A stretch of DNA of 64,000 bases, taken from Neostapfia colusana. Its lineage: Eukaryota; Streptophyta; Magnoliopsida; Poales; Poaceae. Made by a program: the position numbers and the translations under genes. Where the stretch lies: NCBI GenBank assembly GCA_030760725.1, contig JASWHV010000011.1:18997501-19061500 (forward strand). The letters are read 5' to 3'. The number at the start of each line of letters is the position of its first letter. Positions within the stretch are counted from its first letter, which is position 1. This document shows, piece after piece, positions 22,786-34,365 of the stretch. The notes beneath the pieces were generated by a model. That model was not told the origin of the DNA. It did no database searches and saw only the letters and a list, made by a program, of their open reading frames with translations.

Positions 22786-23770
22786 GGGGGAGTTTTTGAA
22801 ACTTTGAAAGTCTATGTGTGAATCTGAAACTAAAATAATATGAGCATAGTATTTCATACATATATGACTTTGTGATTCCTTTTACAGGCTGAAAGTTCTT
22901 ACTACATTACTCATGTTATACATTTTGTAGTTTTTGCCATGACTAGTAATTGGAATAATTACTTACACTAAATCTGGTCATGATCGAACTTTCTTGCTGT
23001 TTTGAACTTGTTGCGTGCTCACAAGTGCTTTTAATCATAAAAAAATTAATCAAGTGATCAGCTCACATGTTGAGTTTTCAAATAAAAAATTGAGAAAAGA
23101 TCAAGAGAATATGCATGCATCACACTTCTTCTTTTGAGATTGCTTATCATTGCACTAAGATATGAACTTGGAAGGAATTGTGTATGACTAAAACCATGTC
23201 CTTAAGCTTCTGATTGTCAAATGACATAGGCTTGGCTTGGTTGGTTAGAATAAGGCTGATGCGGCATATAATCTCTTGCAAATATCATATGATCAACTTT
23301 GTGCCTTAAATGATTATGAATAATAAAAATGCAGCAACAAGTGTCATGTTTTCAAGTTTTGAAATAGTTGAGTAAGGGAGATCATGACTTGCTTAAACTG
23401 AAAAATACATTTGATCTCTAGCATGGCTTACACTACTTTATGTATCTCATTGATGTGATAGTGTAAGTAACCTGATAGTATGACTTGGATGAGTTTTGTT
23501 TTGTATGTATATGTTATAATATGCTCATAACATTTAAAAATTTCTCTTTTGAACCTTGCTTAATACATTGTCAAAGGGGGAGAAATATGTATATGGAGAT
23601 ATTTTTTTACACTTTGCATATGTTATACACTTTCTTCCTTCTCTGATTTTAAAAAATGGGGAGAAATTAATAAAGGGGGAGAAATGAGTTTTCAAAGCTT
23701 TTCAAAACTTTTCATAAGACAATGTTCGGATTTTAATTGGTGTTGCCAATGCATTCATCAAGGGGGAGAT
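22786..23770 (+). other. Copia 3' untranslated region with multiple polypurine tracts
   Basis: No envelope-like or other frame is supported in these 985 bases. G-rich purine tracts recur: GAGGGGGAG at 22784-22792, AAAGGGGGAGAAA near 23574, ATGGGGAGAAA near 23656, AAAGGGGGAGAAA near 23673, and CAAGGGGGAGAT directly before the LTR (23759-23770). The last should prime plus-strand synthesis; the others are extra copies. Confidence 0.85.
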
Positions 23771-25375
23771 TGTGAGACTTATGTGTGCTGAATACATTGG
23801 CAATTAGGATAAAAGTTAGCATTAACATTCAAAGTTTTGAATATTGCCAAAACATTCTTCTGTGGCAAGGTCCGACAAGTTCTTTGTTAGGTCCGCCAAG
23901 TGTTGGCAAGGTCCGACGCAAGGTCCGGAGAGCTTCTGTGAGGTCCGGAGCTTGTTTTTAGGGAGCTCCCGTGAAGTTCAACTCGTAGAACTGTAGCGTC
24001 TTGTTTTTGCTTTTAACTCGCAATGTTTCAAACTTGCTTTATGGGAAGGTTTGCTTAGTATTAATTTGCTAAGTTTTTGGTGTGTTTTGGTGGTTATGGC
24101 TGTTATCATTTGATATGGTTTGCAACATGCTTATGTGACATGCTCATGTAAGGTGTTGTGGTTTTCGAACTAACGTGAGTCAAGTCGAGGACTTGTGCTC
24201 GGAAGAATTGGTTGTTTATTCATGTGCAGGTGTTGCTTGAGTTCAAGACATGGCTGGTGACGGGATCCTTGGACTAGTCTCAGGGAGGAGATGAGGTTCC
24301 AACAACCAAGTTCGGGAGGAGCTGTGGTTGAGTTGATTGGGAGGTCGCGCAGCATGTTTGGATCAAGGGCAGTGCATATGAAGGTTGTGTGTACGTCGTT
24401 GGAAGGTGTTTGCACGTGTGCAAGGAGTGCATGGACGTGGCAACATTGTTCCAAGGCGTGATGAAGAGAAGTGGACGTAAAGAATTGGTCGGACATGTCC
24501 AACAGAATAGGTTATGGACTCAGGCTGCGGCTGAGTCGTGTTTGACTCAAATATGGAAAGTTTTGAGTTGGTTATGATAGGATTTCGTGTGGGTCACGAA
24601 TTTGAGTTGTTTTAGGAATGTTTGGGACGTTCCTAAGGTGTTTGGAAGTCTTAAGATTGCTTCTATCTGCGTATAGAAGAGTCTTGAGCAGTATTGGAAA
24701 GTTACAGTTTGAATCCAAGTAGGAGTAGGAGTCCTATTTTTCTAATTGGATTGGCCATAGAGCTGGTTATATAAGCAAGGGAGGCCAGAGCTCGTGGTGC
24801 ACGACTTTGGGCTGTTCCTCTTGTGTTTCTATTGAATAAAGTTCATAGTTTCGAGGAGCTTTTGTGCCTTGTTCGTCCGACTTGTTTTTCGTCAAGTCTT
24901 TCTCGCCGAGTTTCTGGACAGACCGACGTTGCTTCGGAGTTTCGTTCAAAACTCGAGTTTTACAGATCCGATTGACGTGATTCTTTTTGGGTTGTCTTCA
25001 CAACTCAATTATCTATCATCTGTGAAATTTTTACGAGCTTCGGATCTGTAGTTTTTGAGATACACGAGTTTCTTTGCAGCATTGCAGATCTGTTTTATAT
25101 CGGGTAGAACAGATTGATCTTCGTTTAATGTTTTGATCGTATCTCAAGTTTTACTTCGTGTTTTCAAGTGATTCTTGTTGCATTAGATCCGTGAATTGAT
25201 TCTCTACCTCTCTACTTGATTTGTCATGGTTGAACACGTTTGAAAACACTTGCACACACGGTTTCTTTAATCGATTGATTTTTTGCTGAGGGGTTTTTGT
25301 TGTTTCCGCTGCGAAAAGTTTTAATCTACCATTCACCCCCCTCTGGTAGCTTTTCACATGTTCTTTGATCCTACA
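23771..25375 (+). repeat. Copia 3' LTR
   Basis: TGTGAGACTTATGTGTGCTG to TTTGATCCTACA, 1605 bases, matching the 5' LTR with scattered substitutions and single-base indels. TATATAAG is at 24768-24775 and AATAAA at 24835-24840. Confidence 0.95.
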
Positions 25376-25380
25376 ACCAT
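25376..25380. other. Copia target-site duplication, right copy (ACCAT)
   Basis: Second copy of the ACCAT at 15687-15691. Beyond it the interrupted E2 LTR resumes with GAGCACGGC. Confidence 0.93.
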
Positions 25381-28112
25381 GAGCACGGCTTTCATGACAG
25401 TTTTGACTCTACAGAGTTTGCACCACTGTACCCACATGTAGTGATTTTATCCCCCGTTGCCGGGTGGACTAAAAGAACCTCCATTATGCCAGTGGCCGCG
25501 AACCACATTCACACTTCCCAGGTGTGTAGCCAGGAGATCACTACGAATCCTTTACAAAGGGATTCCCGACGAGCGTGGGCCCACTGAGGTTTCACCCCTA
25601 ACAGCATACAAGAGGCTCCAACCCCGCTGCAGTGGCCCCCTCTTGAGCCTTGCGGTTCATACGGTAGTCCAGCTGACACCTATTCCCCGCACCATCCCAC
25701 ACACCCATACTACGCCGGGGATACACCTAATTAATTGGCCAAGCTTCCCCATCTCAGCATGTGGTTGGCACGGTAAAGCCAGGTTACATGCTCCATGAAC
25801 CGGTCCTTAAGATCCAGGCAAGTACTAAACACAAACCCGAGTCTCGTGCACCCAGCACCAACCAAATCATCCAACTTGCCTCGATCCCTACCTCTACATA
25901 GCTCATAATATCTCAACCAAGAGTAAGGTAAATAAGTTGATGATCTCATATCCCACTTATCCCATTCTAAGCATGGCTAAGCATAAGTAATATGAATGAA
26001 TGACATAGTAAAATAAATCCCAACCCAAGCTACAAGGAAACAAGATAATGCAATTCTAGGGAAACTTCCTAGCATGGGTTTCATATTTCAATTGACAATG
26101 CAAATAATTCTATCTACACATCCTAGTATAGGATCAAAGTGGTCAAGGACACTTGCCTTCTTCCTGCTGCTCTGGGAATGGAAAGTCTAGGTCTTGGAAG
26201 GGGAGAACTTGCTCTGGGGCAGGTTCTACTCATGCCAATACACATAGCAAAAGAAAACAACAATACATAAGACATAGTTCACACTTTCACTTCATACAAC
26301 ACACACATACATACATATGATAGTCATTCACCTTTCTGAGTGTTGTGGTTACTCTAGATGTGTTGATTGTTAGCCTACATGCACTTTTAAACATATTTAT
26401 ATGGTTTCTAACTTTTGTATTCAGATTTCTGTTTGCACACTATATATGAATTTCCAATTTGAACAAATTCTTTATACACTTCTTAGCTACCAAGTTTGCA
26501 TGGAAGGTAATTTCCTACTCCAAATAGGTTTTCAGATCTTCTACAAAATCCTAAAATGAAGTTTTTGGATTTAGAGACTTCATTTATCATTTTCTAATTA
26601 TGCATACCCATTTTCCTATATTTTTCAGATTTATTTTTCTATGCCTAAAAATGAGTTTTAATATTAAATAGTAGGGCATATCATCTAAACAGAACAGGTT
26701 CTGATCTAAAATATTAAATAATATATTTTTGAACTTCTCCTCTGATATTATTTCCTAACCTAAAAATGTGTCCCTATAATTAGTAAATATGAACAATCAA
26801 TTAGACAGATTCATTTCAGCCTAAAAATCTATTTTTAACTCATTCTAAAGTTTTCCAAGTGCTAGGAGAGTTTAAATTTGAATTTACAATGTGTTTGCCT
26901 CACCTTTTAAATTTAGATCCTAATCACATATTCAAATTTCTGAATTTAATATCATATAGGGTCAAAAAGGTAAATCCACCCTACTACAGGGTCTAATTTA
27001 TTATTTCCTAAATTTCCAGGGGTCTAACTACACATAACAGAGGGATTTTCCTAATTTTTATTAAGCCTAGGGGCTAAAACTGATTTTTAAATGAATTTAC
27101 ATGAATTTCTGAAGTTCCAGGGGCTAGATCAGAAGTTTCCGGGGCTAGCTCGTGTTTTCCGAGATCCCCAGGGGGTAGCACGTAAGAATCCCGACCTTTA
27201 TAACACGGGGCTGATGTGGACCGTCCGATTAAAAATAGACGCCTGAGATTATAACGCGAAGCGGTACGGGTTAGATCTAATAGGAACCACATGATTTAAA
27301 ATGGACGGGCCTCAGGGGGCCACGTCGCCCTGGCCGTGCGCGGGCGGCGCTGCCCGGCGGCGCGCGGCGGCGGGAGGCGGCGATCTCGCCGGAGATCTTC
27401 GGATTTACATCTATACGTCCTAAAACTTGGATTTCATGACATAGAATGGTAGAGGGGAGGTCGGGGATCTCACCTCGGGGTTTTTCTTGAGCTCCGAGGT
27501 CCAGGAAGACGGTCGGCGGCGAGGTCCGAGATGAAATAGCGGCGGTGCTCGCCGGAGCTGCGTCTAGGGTGCAAAACACCGAGTTTTCTGCACCTGCGTG
27601 ACTCTCCGGAGGCGGTGGAACATGATCGGCGCGTTAGATCAGAAAACCCGAGAAATGATCGAGAGAAAATGGTGATCGAAGCTTCGGTTTTCACCGGAGA
27701 GAAAAGTGGAGTGCGCTGGGAAATTTGGCGAGTTTCTGTGCTGGAATTTCACAAGGGGATGCGGCGGAGGATCGACTTGGTTAAATAGCAGCGTCCGGGG
27801 CCAAAGATCGGGCTGTTGGCGCGGTTTTTCGGAGGTTGTTTGGATTCAGGGGAGAGGAGAGTCCCGGGGTCGGCCGAGCGGGCGGGAGGTGGGGGATGAC
27901 ATGTGGGGCGCGGGTTCGGGGCTGGCGCGGGGAGAGTGGGCCGGCTGGTGGGTTTCGGCCCACTGGCCGGTGCGGTTTTTCTTTTTCTTTTTCCATTTCT
28001 TTTCTGTTTTGGTTTGAATTTAAATTCCAATTTGAATTTGATTTTCTGCACCACATGCAATACGTCCAAAAATTTTTAAATTCCCCTCTTAACAGATTTT
28101 TGGGGTGTTACA
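25381..28112 (-). repeat. E2 5' LTR, outer part
   Basis: It continues the LTR from 15691 to its outer terminus, which reads TTTTTGGGGTGTTACA on the plus strand (TGTAACACCCC on the element strand). The segment 25381-25800 resembles 28365-28800 of the E3 LTR, sharing CACGGCT, AAAGAACCTCCATT, CCCACTGAGGTTTC and GAACCGGTCCTTA blocks. A GC-rich block lies around 27300-27950. Short frames there have no recognisable family. Confidence 0.82.
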
Positions 28113-28350
28113 AAAACCAGTCCCAATGACCATACCCGAATAACCATCCCAAGTTTTGCCTCTAATCATGTAAGTTGGCCAATAATCTTTCTCAAGTTCA
28201 TCTCATACTCATAAATATTCATATCCATCTCATTTTCATATAACCGGAGCCAAATTCATTGTCATGACTCAAAATAGTCTCAAAAATTAATCCCAATGAC
28301 CATACCCAAATATCCATCCTAAGTTTTGCCTCTAATCATGGAAGTTGGCC
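28112..28350. repeat. Direct repeat, 69-bp copies 170 bases apart
   Basis: The block from TCCCAATGACCATACCC to AAGTTGGCC at 28121-28180 recurs at 28291-28350 with a few differences. Both lie in the E3 antisense LTR. The first copy abuts the E2 LTR terminus. Confidence 0.88.
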
Positions 28351-30230
28351 AGGTGCTTGTGACCGGAAGCACGGCTATCATGATAGTTTTACACTCTGCA
28401 GAGGTGGCACCATTTACCAACAAGTTCGTGATTTCGTCACCCGTCGGCGACTAGAAAGAACCTCCATTCTGCCACTACACAACCGTTGGTGTATGGCCAA
28501 GAGATCACAAAATAGCCTTTACAAAGGGGCTACTAGAATGTAAGGACCCACTGAGGTTTCGCCGGCAGGCTCGAATCTCCATTGTCCCACCCACGGGCCC
28601 CTCTTGTGCCATGCAGTTCCCAGGGCAGTCCTCCTCAACTCCCATTCCCCACGCTATCCAGTGGTCGATAACAAGCTAGAAACACATCTAATTAGTCAGC
28701 TAAGCCGCACCCATATTTAGCCTTGTGGTGGCACCGTTTTCCTAGCATGTGCTCGCATGAACCGGTCCTTACATCTACGACAAGCAAACCACCATCTCAT
28801 TCAGCAACATCCACAAACCAAGCTCACCTAGATCTCCCTGATTCCATGCTCATTAACATCATCAAGTTCTCATTATCTATATTCTCATGAGTGAAGTAGC
28901 TAAACAAGTTTTATTTCAGCTTCCCGTATCCCGTAAATTGAACGAAGCAAAAAGGAAAAAATGACCATACCTGACTCATCAATTTTCCCGGTGACAAGGA
29001 TGTCTTAACAAAATTAGAAAACTCCTAGAAAAGGGTTTCCCATCAAGTTGACACGAACATGCAATTTTTGCAATCAAAACAGTTCAAAAAACCAGGTTCA
29101 ATATGGTCAAGGGGCACTTGCCTTGCTCCCGCGGTTCGTGTTGCTCAAGCATCTCGAAGTTTTGGTGCTGTAGTTCCTCGTAGACGGCTTCTTGAGCGTG
29201 TCCTTCTACTCACGACCACACACATACAAAGATTACAACAATCAATTATTATGCACAAACTTTACTCAAAATTCAATGGGGTCGATGAATGCAGTTTCTA
29301 TGGTGCAGTTTATAAAAATCAGTTTGCACGTGTTCTCGCAAGTTTTTGTAGGCTTCCATGGGGTTTTATGATGAACAAGGCTGCTGATATCAAGTGTGGA
29401 TGTGGTTATGATCTTGACACAATTTGTAGATCAATTCCACCGTCAAAAATTGACCAAAACATGGTCTGTCCACATGCAGAAATTTCCGCTCGCGGGGGGT
29501 GGGGAAAACGGGTGCGTAGAAACAGCGGCAACGTGGTAAGAGGGGTAACAAAAACCTACCTCACCTCTTCCTCCTCCCTTCCTTGCAGCAGGGCCTTCTC
29601 CTTGCATTGGCAGCAGCTGGAGATTTTCTTGGAGAATTATGCACCTGCGGCTAGGGCAGGATGTCGGGGGCTTCTTCTCCGGCGACGGCGAGGCGTGGCG
29701 GAGCTTCGACGGCGGGCAAACTCCAGCAAGGGGCGGCGACAAGGCTTTGTCTTCAGGGGAGGGCAGCGGCCAGGGGATTTTTTTGGGGCTGGGGGTGGCG
29801 GCTAGGGGGGGAGGGTTTTATTTATAAGAGGGGAAAATAACTATGGAGGCTAGGATTTTAGCAACTCATTTATCAAAGAGCTGAGATTTAATTTTAAAAG
29901 AGGTGGGAGCTAGGGCTGTGATTTTATTAATTATATTCCACCAAGGGCTGAGATTAATTGGGGGATAATAAAATCCCACCAAAAAACAAAGTGGGCGGCT
30001 AGGGTTTCCCCCTTATGTGCTGCGGCAAACGGAGATTGGGCCGGCTAGGGTGTCCCCCACCTAAGTGGTGCGGCCAAATTGGGGGGGGGGTCCCCACCAA
30101 ATGTGGGGAAAAATTCCCTAGGGGAATTTTCGGGAAATTGGGGAAAATCCAGAAAATTAGGGAAAATTAGGGGAGAGGGGAATTTGGGAAAAATCTGGGG
30201 AGTTTTGTATATGGAACTTTGGTCACCTAA
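28113..30230 (-). repeat. E3-family LTR, antisense and truncated at both ends
   Basis: Read on the minus strand it matches the EA 3' LTR (61908-63881) from the AATTCCCCTCTCCCC region near 30200 through the TATA box, the GC-rich CTAGCCGCC region and the module with GGTCAAGGGGCACTTGCCTTGC (plus strand, 29103). It then continues past where EA is cut. The first ~200 bases of the LTR are missing at the right edge. The left edge is cut exactly at the E2 LTR end, consistent with E2 having inserted here. The frame at 29059-29805 on the opposite strand is taken as chance. Confidence 0.82.
29819..29826 (-). promoter_or_regulatory. TATA box in antisense E3 LTR
   Basis: The minus strand reads TATAAATA in the same context as 32416-32423, 56378-56385 and 62486-62493. 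Confidence 0.6.
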
Positions 30231-30251
30231 AATTTGGGGAATTTGCCAACT

Positions 30252-31862
30252 AGTAGCTGATGCATTGAGCCGAAAGGGAGCATGTCACCAACTCACGGTT
30301 CGGGAGCTGCTACCCGAGCTGCATGAGGAATTCGAACGATTACATCTCGAGTTCTTGAATGAGATGGAGGTGGTAGAACTGAACTCAACGCTGGAACAAG
30401 ATATATGATATGGCCAAGCAACGGATGAGGAAATAAAGGAAATCAAGGAAAGAATCCAACAAGGGATAGAAAAAGATTTCAATGAAGACAAGAATGACAC
30501 GCTTTTGTTAGGGAAAAGGATTTGTGTGCCTAACGTGCAGCACGTCCGTGACACGATACTAAAGGAGGCACATGACTCGCCTTATTCCATACACCCTAGC
30601 AATACAAAGATGTACAAGGACCTGAAAACTTGCTATTGATGGGATGGCATGAAAATAGACATAGCTGAATATGTTGCCCTATGCGACACGTGCCAACGAG
30701 TGAAGGCCGAACATCAAAGACCCGTTGTATTATTGCAGCCATTAAAAGTAGCCGAGTGAAAGTGGGAAGACATCAATATGGATTTCATTGTCGGATTGCC
30801 ACGTACTCAGTCTGGCTACGATTCTATTTGGGGTATCGTGGACCGATTGATGAAATCAGCCCAATTTATTCCTGTTAGGACCAAGTACACCATGGCGCAA
30901 TTAGCCGAGCTTTATATGGAGCAACTCGTGTGTCGTGACGGAGTTCCGAAGAGGATAGTTTCAGATTGAGGTTCTCATTTTACCTCTAGGTTCTGGACGA
31001 AGCTCCATGAAGTCATGGGTACACGATTGAATTTTAGCTCCGCATATCACCCACAAACTGATGGGCAAACTGAGAGGACAAATAAGATTTTGGAAGACAT
31101 GTTGAGAGCTTGCGCCTTGAAACATGGACGTAGTTGGGACAGAAGCTTGCCATATGCAGAATTCTCATACAACAATAGTTATCAAGCCAGCTTCAAAATG
31201 TCACCTTTCAAGGCACTATACGGCATACGATGTAGAACACCGCTGTTCTGGAATGAGACCAGAGAAAGCCAAGTATTTGGACCCGAAGTGCTGCAAGACA
31301 CAAAAAAGCAAGTCCAAACGATACGTGAAAACTTGAAGGCTGTTCAGTCACGTCAAAAGGGCTATGCGGACAATAGGAGAAGGAGTTTGACCTTTGAAGT
31401 TGGGGACTTCGTGCATCTTAAGGTGTCGCCTATCCGAGACCAACGACGGTTTCACCTCAAAGGCAAGTTAGCACCTCGCTACATTGGGCCATTTAAGATT
31501 TTGGGAAAGTGAGGAGAGGTAGCCTACCAACTAGAGCTTCCAACGCACCTCTCCGACGTGCATGACGTATTTCACGTATCCCAGCTCAAGAAGTGCCTAA
31601 GAGTATCGGAAGAACAAGTACCGATGGATGATCTAGAATTTCAGGAGGATCTGAGCTACGCGGAACACCCCATCAAAATCTTGGACGTAAAGGAAAGGGT
31701 CGCGAGGAACAAAGTAATCCGTTGTTGCAAGGTATAATGGAGCCATCACGTGGAAGCCGAAGCTACATGGGAGCGTGAGGTAGACCTCAAGACGGAATTC
31801 CCTCATCTTTTCTTCACTCTATCGAATCTCGAGGGCGAGATTCATTTTAAGGGTGGTAGGTT
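30252..31862 (+). pseudogene. E3 pol fragment: RNase H end and integrase
   Basis: It begins at VADALSRKGACHQ (end of RNase H). The integrase zinc domain is followed by a core with MDFIVGLPRTQSGYDSIWG, IVSD before a stop, and DGQTERTNKILEDML. The C-terminal part has FGPEVLQDTKKQVQTIRENL, GDFVHLKVSPIRDQRRF and YAEHPIKILDVKERVARNK, then an EATWERE chromodomain-like end near 31760. Stops at about 30406, 30637, 30757, 30967, 31510 and 31735 interrupt it. All but one of these six are TGA, which fits CGA or TGG codons changed by C-to-T or G-to-A. The frame has few indels and is the best preserved integrase of this family in the window. Confidence 0.87.
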
Positions 31863-32660
31863 TGTAACACCCTCAATTTTACAACCATGCATTGCATACA
31901 TTTTTCATGTAGAGATGCATTTAAAAAGAAGAAGAAAATAAAGAGAGGAATATAGAAGGAAATAAAATAATAAAAGGATATAAAATAGAAAACAATGAAA
32001 ATAAATAGAAAAGAAAAATAAAAAAAAGAAAAAGAAAAAAAAATAAAATAGTCAAACTTGGCCGCCACCAATTTTCCCCGAAATTCCCCTCTCCCCTAAT
32101 TTCCCTAATTTTCCTGATTTTCCCCAATTTCCCCAAAATTCCCCTAGGGAATTTTTCCCCACATTTGGCCGCACCACTTAGGGGGGGAAACCCTAGCCGG
32201 CCCTTCCCCCTTGACTGCAGCCCATAAGGGGGGAAACCCTAGCTGCCCCCTTTGTTTTTTGGTGAGATTTTATTCTCCCCCAATTAATCTCAGCCCTTGG
32301 TGGAAAATAAATAATAAAATCACAGCACCTAGCTCCCACCTCTTTTAAAATTAAATCTCAGCCCTTGGATAAATGAGTTGCTAAAATCCTAAGCTCCCTA
32401 GCTATTTTCCCCTCTTATAAATAAAACCCTCCCCCTAGCCGCCACCCCCAGCCTCAAAAAACCCCTGGCCACCACCCTCCCCTGCTGCCAAAGCCTGGTC
32501 GCCGCCCCTTGCTGGAGTTTGGCCGCCGTCGAAGCCCCGCCACACCTCGCCGTCACCGGAGAAGAAGCCCCCGACATCCTGCCCTAGCCATAGCTGCATA
32601 ATTCTCCAAGAAAATCTCCAGCTGCTGCCATTGCAAGGAGAAGGCCCTGCCGCATGGAAG
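31863..32660 (+). repeat. E3 LTR, 5' portion only
   Basis: TGTAACACCCTC begins right after a TAAGGGTGGTAGGTT purine-rich tract (31848-31862). An A/G-rich tract (31918-32045) and C-rich blocks follow. Similarity to the other copies ends near 32660 inside the GCCCTGCCGCATGGAAG block. Confidence 0.87.
32416..32423 (+). promoter_or_regulatory. TATA box in E3 LTR
   Basis: TATAAATA lies in a block conserved in every copy of this LTR (56378-56385, 62486-62493, and 29819-29826 on the minus strand), followed by a GC-rich leader. Confidence 0.65.
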
Positions 32661-33679
32661 GTGTGACATCCTAGCTCCCGGCTTAATAGGATTGATAGAG
32701 TACTCATACCATCAAGGTATACCTTACCAAGAGGAAGTGGATTCTGAAATTAGGAAGAATTGAGGGAGTGATCCTGAAACCTGCCATCTCATCTAATCAC
32801 ATGCGGACATTTGGCAGAACATGGATCCACAGACCCATTCCTAGGCATATTCGAGGGAATCCAATGGTGTATCATCCGAGGAAGGCATAAGAATCCACCT
32901 GTCAGTCACTTAGAGGAAACACACCACAAAATTGGCCACCTCAGGTTCGGCCGAACTAGGGGTTCGGCCGACCTGATCCCGGCGCCATTCCCGATCAAAC
33001 GACGCGTGTCATATCCTGGCGGCTCCCTGATGGCGACAACAACTGCTTCCCGCCTAGATTCAAGCGCCGAGCAACCTCAACTCGTGTATAATTACGCCCC
33101 CCTCACTCCTCACTTCAACACACACCACTTGAGCATCACTCTCTTGTATACACATTACCCTTAGTCCTTACTGGAGTTTAGGCTGTAGAGAATAGCTTCT
33201 AGTTCCCAAGTCCATCTTGGGAAAGGTATGACTCATGTATCTTTTCCTTTATTTGAAACTTTATCCTTATTTATAATAATTGTCTTTTATTAATCATAAG
33301 ATTGGATGAAAGGTGTCTTATTTGATTGTGGATTCTATATATGTCATAGGTATAGTTATAATTATTATAATATGGTAATGTTATTATTATGTTATCATAA
33401 ACATCATAATCCTCCACTATAGTCTAATTAGGTAATATGTGAGTATGTTAGTATGAACACAATAGTGTTAAGATCCAACATTGGTTAAACAATGTTTAGG
33501 TTAGTCATTATCTTAGGATGATACTTGTATTATAACTCTTAAGGTATTTTCTTATCATGCAAGTATGGTGCTTGGATAGTTAAGTAGCGTTAGATGTCTC
33601 GTATTCCCACGGATTGTAGGGGTAGGTGGCAGGTGGTGACAGTCATGTCCATCCTTTGCACTGCCACACGTTTGGCTAT
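32661..33679 (+). other. Unassigned sequence, possible LTR start
   Basis: TGTGACATCCTAGCTCCCGG at 32662 looks like the start of a gypsy-type LTR, but I find no second copy, primer-binding site or coding frame. The part from 33230 to 33600 is very AT-rich. I see no gene. Confidence 0.35.
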
Positions 33680-34195
33680 GTCACCCGGGAACCAGAGTTT
33701 ACCTTGTGGCGCAAGATAAAAGCACCAAAACTGCAAGATACCGATGCTGAAGGAAGACTTAGGATATTTTGGTCTGAACTCGACAATGTATCACTTAGCA
33801 TTTGTTCATATCATTATAAAATAAGTTCTAGAAGATGTCAGCACGGCATATTCATGTGTACGTGCCTTAGAGATAAGATTATTTTAGAAATTAAGTTTAA
33901 AATAGAGAATGGTCGTGTTTAACTTGGATTCCAAATATGTACCGAGCCTATTTAAGGGCAGCTCTTTGCCGGATGAAACACAAAGAAAATTCCCGATCAA
34001 TCATTCATATCTTTACTTTTTCTTAGTTCTTCATAGTTTTCTTCGTTCCTTAGGTAGTTCGTAGCTCTTTGGTACTTTGTCAAGTAAAGTATATGACATT
34101 CTCCACGAAAGCGAGAAAACTACCCTGTTTACCTCAGAAACCGCGAGTTTCATCTAGATTTCGGTCATCACCGCGGAGACACACTGTTGGGTGTG
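33680..34195 (+). repeat. Tat-like LTR sequence, copy 1
   Basis: It aligns, at perhaps 65-70% by eye, with copy 2 (34366-34823 continued at 49209). Shared blocks include GCAAGATAAAAG, AGTTCTAGAAGATGTC, GTGCCTTAGAGATAA, GAGCCTATTTAAGGG (TATA-like) and TTCTTCATAGTTTTC. It also contains the stretch that copy 2 has only beyond the E4 insertion (GTTTACCTCAG here, GTTTCTACCTCAGG at 49209). This shows that copy 2 was once continuous. The short frames here are not conserved. Confidence 0.65.
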
Positions 34196-34365
34196 CAAAA
34201 TGGTTATGTGTTTTGCTGGTAGGAAATGCCAAAAAACGGGCAGCAGGAAGCCATTTATCTTGGATATTCGAGGTACAGACATCCAAGCGGGAGAGCGTAC
34301 TGGAACCCGAAGTTCAGCCTGTGGGACGCGGTTTTACCTTGACAACCCAATATACGGGCACTCTG

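Larger units (their letters stand above)
15692..25375 (+). mobile_element. Ty1/copia element of Sirevirus type, structurally complete
   Basis: A 9684-bp element with two ~1.6-kb LTRs, iMet primer-binding site, very long gag, pol in copia order (protease, integrase, reverse transcriptase, RNase H), and a ~1-kb untranslated stretch carrying repeated polypurine tracts. ACCAT target duplications flank it inside the E2 LTR. Long LTRs, an extended coiled-coil gag and multiplied polypurine tracts are known Sirevirus hallmarks. The polyprotein frame has three in-frame stops and about three frameshifts, so it is non-autonomous. The LTRs look about 97% identical by eye. Confidence 0.93.
9445..28112 (-). 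mobile_element. E2: chromovirus-like Ty3/gypsy element, 3' LTR lost
   Basis: Read on the minus strand it runs LTR (28112 to 15066, interrupted by the copia element), iMet primer-binding site, accessory frame, gag, protease, reverse transcriptase, RNase H and integrase. It then stops inside the integrase C-terminal region at 9445, where E1 begins. The LTR has complementary ends (TGTAACACCC on the element strand; TGTCACACCC read inward from 15066) and a net length near 3.36 kb, long for gypsy and like Tekay/Del elements. No second LTR was found, so the left end was lost by deletion or lies outside the window. Confidence 0.85.
29560..32660. repeat. Large inverted repeat of LTR sequence
   Basis: The arm 29560-30210 (antisense LTR) is the reverse complement, at roughly 90% by eye, of 32075-32660 (sense LTR). 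Both contain the TATA box, the CTAGCCGCC block and a CATCCTGCCCTAGCC block. About 1.9 kb of spacer, mostly E3 pol, lies between the arms. Confidence 0.85.
30231..32660 (+). mobile_element. E3: chromovirus-like gypsy fragment (pol end plus LTR start)
   Basis: Sense-strand pol from the end of RNase H through integrase, then a polypurine-like tract and the first ~800 bases of an LTR. It is about 90% like the same region of EA (60300-62700). No gag, protease or reverse transcriptase precedes it; instead the antisense LTR abuts its start. Confidence 0.85.

Noticed and set aside
22786..23770. Envelope-like gene after copia pol
   Set aside because: Some Sireviruses carry one, but no long frame, signal peptide or membrane segment is present here.
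15066..28112. A single ~13-kb LTR or unrelated sequences on both sides of copia
   Set aside because: The ACCAT duplication and the complementary termini at 15066 and 28112 show one ~3.4-kb LTR split by the copia insertion.
28112..28350. CRISPR-like direct repeats
   Set aside because: Only two copies, 170 bases apart, inside a eukaryotic LTR; this is a simple duplication.
29059..29805. Plus-strand 248-codon frame
   Set aside because: It runs antisense through the E3-family LTR. The corresponding minus-strand frame in EA (62485-62934) is broken differently, and no domain is visible.
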